From NCBI GenBank assembly GCA_022561675.1, contig JADFQT010000154.1:1-6432 (forward strand): a DNA stretch of 6,432 nt. The letters are read 5' to 3'. Below, piece by piece: positions 4,795-6,432 of this stretch (position 1 is the stretch's first letter; every line of letters starts with the position of its first letter). This DNA comes from Chloroflexota bacterium. GTDB taxonomy: Bacteria; Chloroflexota; Dehalococcoidia; Lucifugimonadales; UBA3495. A program made the translations under genes and the position numbers. Below the pieces are notes generated by a model, which was not told the origin of the DNA, searched no databases, and saw only the letters and a program-made list of their open reading frames with translations.

Positions 4795-6168
4795 GTGGCC
4801 GCGCCCCTGGAAGGGATACGGATCGTGGAGATGGGCCAGCTCATCGCCATACCTTCAGCCATGAAGATGCTGGCCGACATGGGGGCGCAGGTCATCCGGC
4901 TGGAGTCCTGCCAGCGGCTGGAGAGCTACCGAACCGACTCGTTATACCAGAACGACGTTGAGGGGGAGTTCTGGAATCGGGGGGCCAACTTCTACGAGCA
5001 GAACCGCAATAAGCTGGGCATTACCCTGGACCTGAGCCATCCGGCGGGCCTGTCTTTGTTGCGGGAGCTGGTGAGCATCAGCGATGTGTTCACCGAGAAC
5101 TTTACCCCTCGGGTCATCAAAAACTTCCAGCTGGAATACGAAGACCTGCGCGGGCTCAAGCCGGACATCATCATGGTATCCTCCACCGGCTACGGCTTTA
5201 CCGGACCCTGGGCCAACTTTGGCGCCACCGGCCCAGCCACTGAGGGTGCTTCGGGACTGGCCTACATCACCGGATATCGGGACGGACCCCCTATGATGTC
5301 GGAGATCCCCTACACCGACTATACCGGCGCCGAGCACACTGTGTTCGCGGTGATGGCGGCGCTGATCCACCGGCAGCAGACCGGCCAGGGCCAGTTTATC
5401 GACGTTTCCCAGACTGAGACGGCCACTGCCACCGTTCCCGAGGCGCTATTGGACTTTGCGGTTAACGGGCGGACTGCGCCTAGAATCGGCAACGAAGACC
5501 CTCAGATGGCCCCTCATGGCTGCTATCCATGCCTGGGTGATGACCGCCTGGGTGATGACAGATGGATCGCCATCGCAGTATCCAGCGATCAGGAGTGGAC
5601 ATCCCTCTGCCAGGTGCTAAACCGGTCCGAATGGATGAGGGATACCCGTTTTTTAAGCGCGGAGGAGCGGATGAGGCATCGGTCCGAACTGGACCGGCTG
5701 ATAGCCCAAGCCACCGCAGCATGGCAGAACCATCCACTGATGCACGCTCTGCAGGAGGCCAGCGTTCCGGCGGGAGCCGTGCTGGATGCGCAGGAACTGC
5801 TCTTCGACCCTCATCTGCGGCAACGGGGATTTTACGAGTTGGTTGCCCACCATCCCAGCACCGGTATGCCCGCCCTACCCTACGCCGGCCGCCCCTGGAA
5901 ATTCTCGGCAACTCCGGCGGTACCCGGTAAGGCAGCTCCCATTATCGGGGAGCACAACCGGACGGTTCTTGCCGAGCTGCTGGGACATTCGGAAGCGGAT
6001 CTGGCCCACTGGGAAGCTGAAGGGGTTATCGGATATGCGCCGGCCAATCCCACCGGCACCCGCCGCCCCTCTTTAGACGAGCAGGTCAGACAAGGCAGGC
6101 TGCAGCGGTACGAGACCGATTTCAGGGAGCAGGTGTCGCGGGCCTTCGGAGAGGGGAACGTCAGCTAA
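4795..6168 (+). CDS. CaiB/BaiF family-III CoA-transferase, catalytic aspartate present, C-terminal extension
   Basis: This 457-residue paralogue of the preceding protein shows the family features in order: LEGIRIVEMGQLIAIPSAMK (5-24), NRNKLGITLDL (70-80), FTENFTPRVI (99-108), VSSTGYGFTGPW (128-139), IHRQQTGQGQFIDVS (191-205) and CYPCLGDD...WIAIAV (243-262). D175 (codon 5317-5319, in PYTDYTG) sits exactly 21 residues before the T of TGQG, matching the catalytic Asp of formyl-CoA transferase. It starts with GTG, one nucleotide after the previous stop. GGGGGTG at 4781-4787 inside the previous gene serves as ribosome site, so translation is probably coupled. Two oddities: a tandem LGDDR-LGDDR duplication (residues 247-256), and about 45 extra charged residues after the usual VIGY end (413-457). 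Probably the catalytic subunit of a heteromer; substrate not identifiable. Confidence 0.94.
   Translation: MAAPLEGIRIVEMGQLIAIPSAMKMLADMGAQVIRLESCQRLESYRTDSLYQNDVEGEFWNRGANFYEQNRNKLGITLDLSHPAGLSLLRELVSISDVFTENFTPRVIKNFQLEYEDLRGLKPDIIMVSSTGYGFTGPWANFGATGPATEGASGLAYITGYRDGPPMMSEIPYTDYTGAEHTVFAVMAALIHRQQTGQGQFIDVSQTETATATVPEALLDFAVNGRTAPRIGNEDPQMAPHGCYPCLGDDRLGDDRWIAIAVSSDQEWTSLCQVLNRSEWMRDTRFLSAEERMRHRSELDRLIAQATAAWQNHPLMHALQEASVPAGAVLDAQELLFDPHLRQRGFYELVAHHPSTGMPALPYAGRPWKFSATPAVPGKAAPIIGEHNRTVLAELLGHSEADLAHWEAEGVIGYAPANPTGTRRPSLDEQVRQGRLQRYETDFREQVSRAFGEGNVS
5531..5559 (+). repeat. In-frame 15-bp tandem duplication inside the second CoA-transferase
   Basis: gcctgggtgatgac occurs at 5531-5544 and again at 5546-5559, a 14-nt identity with 15-bp period. 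It encodes LGDDR twice in a row, followed by W. Relatives have a single copy (pattern CxGDDRW), so this is an in-frame slippage duplication of five residues that keeps the gene open. Confidence 0.85.
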
Positions 6169-6231
6169 ACGACCAGCCGATAAACTGTCTCAGAGTGTGT
6201 GTGAGTAGATTCAAAATCGGAGAATCGCCCT

Positions 6232-6358
6232 TTCGACAAGCTCAGGGCGAACGGGTCTGGTTTCGTTCGTGGTGAGCAGCGCTATGGCCGCAAATGCGGA
6301 CCGGACATCGGACAGTAACTGGAGCAGTTACTTGAAAGCTTGTCGAACCATGAACGAT
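6232..6358 (+). repeat. Right arm of the 127-bp inverted repeat
   Basis: The arm is 123/127 identical, without gaps, to the reverse complement of 3282-3408. Here the 11-bp inverted ends are perfect: ttcgacaagct (6232-6242) and agcttgtcgaa (6337-6347). The perfect 8-bp hairpin is at 6314-6332. This arm matches the common dispersed-repeat consensus better than the left arm, which has TTCGAGAAGC. It starts 63 nt after the CoA-transferase stop, so transcription probably reads into it. Confidence 0.95.
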
Positions 6359-6399
6359 GGCTCCTTATACACCTCTAAGATTTCTCGGTCGCGGTGTTT

Positions 6400-6424
6400 A
6401 TCCTGAACCGAGCCGAAGGGCTCC
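6400..6424 (+). repeat. Possible fragment of another dispersed repeat at the window edge
   Basis: The stretch reading TCCTGAACCGAGCCGAAGGG (6401-6420) resembles the TCCTGAGCGnAGnCGAAGG type of dispersed intergenic repeat of environmental bacteria. It is cut by the window end and recognised only by likeness. Confidence 0.4.
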
Positions 6425-6432
6425 CTCAATAT

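Larger units (their letters stand above)
6169..6432. other. Non-coding right flank
   Basis: No gene is supported downstream of the CoA-transferase operon. No intrinsic terminator is visible right after the stop at 6166-6168. The stretch 6190-6231 shows weak mirrored similarity to about 3409-3446 (the octamer agattcaa at 6207-6214 matches the reverse complement of 3428-3435), so it is a diverged continuation of the inverted repeat. The right arm itself is 6232-6358. After it comes unassigned sequence, then a further repeat fragment at the edge. Confidence 0.7.

Noticed and set aside
288..6168. Oxalate degradation pair (formyl-CoA transferase plus oxalyl-CoA decarboxylase)
   Set aside because: The ThDP protein is not recognisably Oxc, the transferases are a two-gene heteromeric type, and the units are separately transcribed on opposite strands with a regulator between them.
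3282..6358. Insertion sequence or composite transposon with its own transposase
   Set aside because: No transposase or recombinase is encoded anywhere in the window, and no target-site duplication is visible outside the arms.

Overview
This window is about 6.4 kb of GC-rich DNA with four genes and an unusually high density of short dispersed repeats. The organism cannot be fixed from sequence alone. The family-III CoA-transferase pair, the ThDP enzyme of an uncharacterised catabolic type, the degenerate OmpR-type regulator and the dispersed repeat families (TTCGACAAGCTCAGGGCGAA type and CCGGCG-NN-CGCCGG type) best fit an environmental Chloroflexota (Dehalococcoidia/SAR202-like) genome. That is inference, with moderate to low confidence.

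Layout: 1-287 is non-coding and carries a composite hairpin repeat (154-232) and a perfect 16-bp palindrome (236-251). Next comes a complete ThDP-dependent enzyme gene on the minus strand (288-1934). Its upstream gap (1935-2280) holds a likely extended -10 promoter, a 46-bp C/G-run palindrome, and the rho-independent terminator of the next gene. That gene (2281-2964, minus) encodes an OmpR/PhoB-type regulator whose receiver domain has lost the phosphoacceptor aspartate and most other switch residues. A 629-bp divergent intergenic region (2965-3593) follows. It holds a 9-bp dyad, one arm of a 127-bp inverted repeat and a strong extended -10 promoter. Two plus-strand CoA-transferase genes (3594-4793 and 4795-6168) form a tightly coupled operon with a 1-nt gap. 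The second arm of the 127-bp repeat lies just downstream (6232-6358), in opposite orientation and 97% identical.

The main points are three. First, the two CoA-transferase paralogues look like a heteromeric enzyme: the downstream protein keeps the catalytic aspartate and the upstream one has glutamine at that place. Second, the divergently transcribed regulator looks phosphorylation-independent and may control the cassette. Third, the whole CoA-transferase cassette, promoter included, is bracketed by a long, nearly perfect inverted repeat, so it could have moved or could invert as a unit. The ThDP enzyme may act on an acyl-CoA or 2-oxo acid in the same pathway, but no substrate can be named from sequence.
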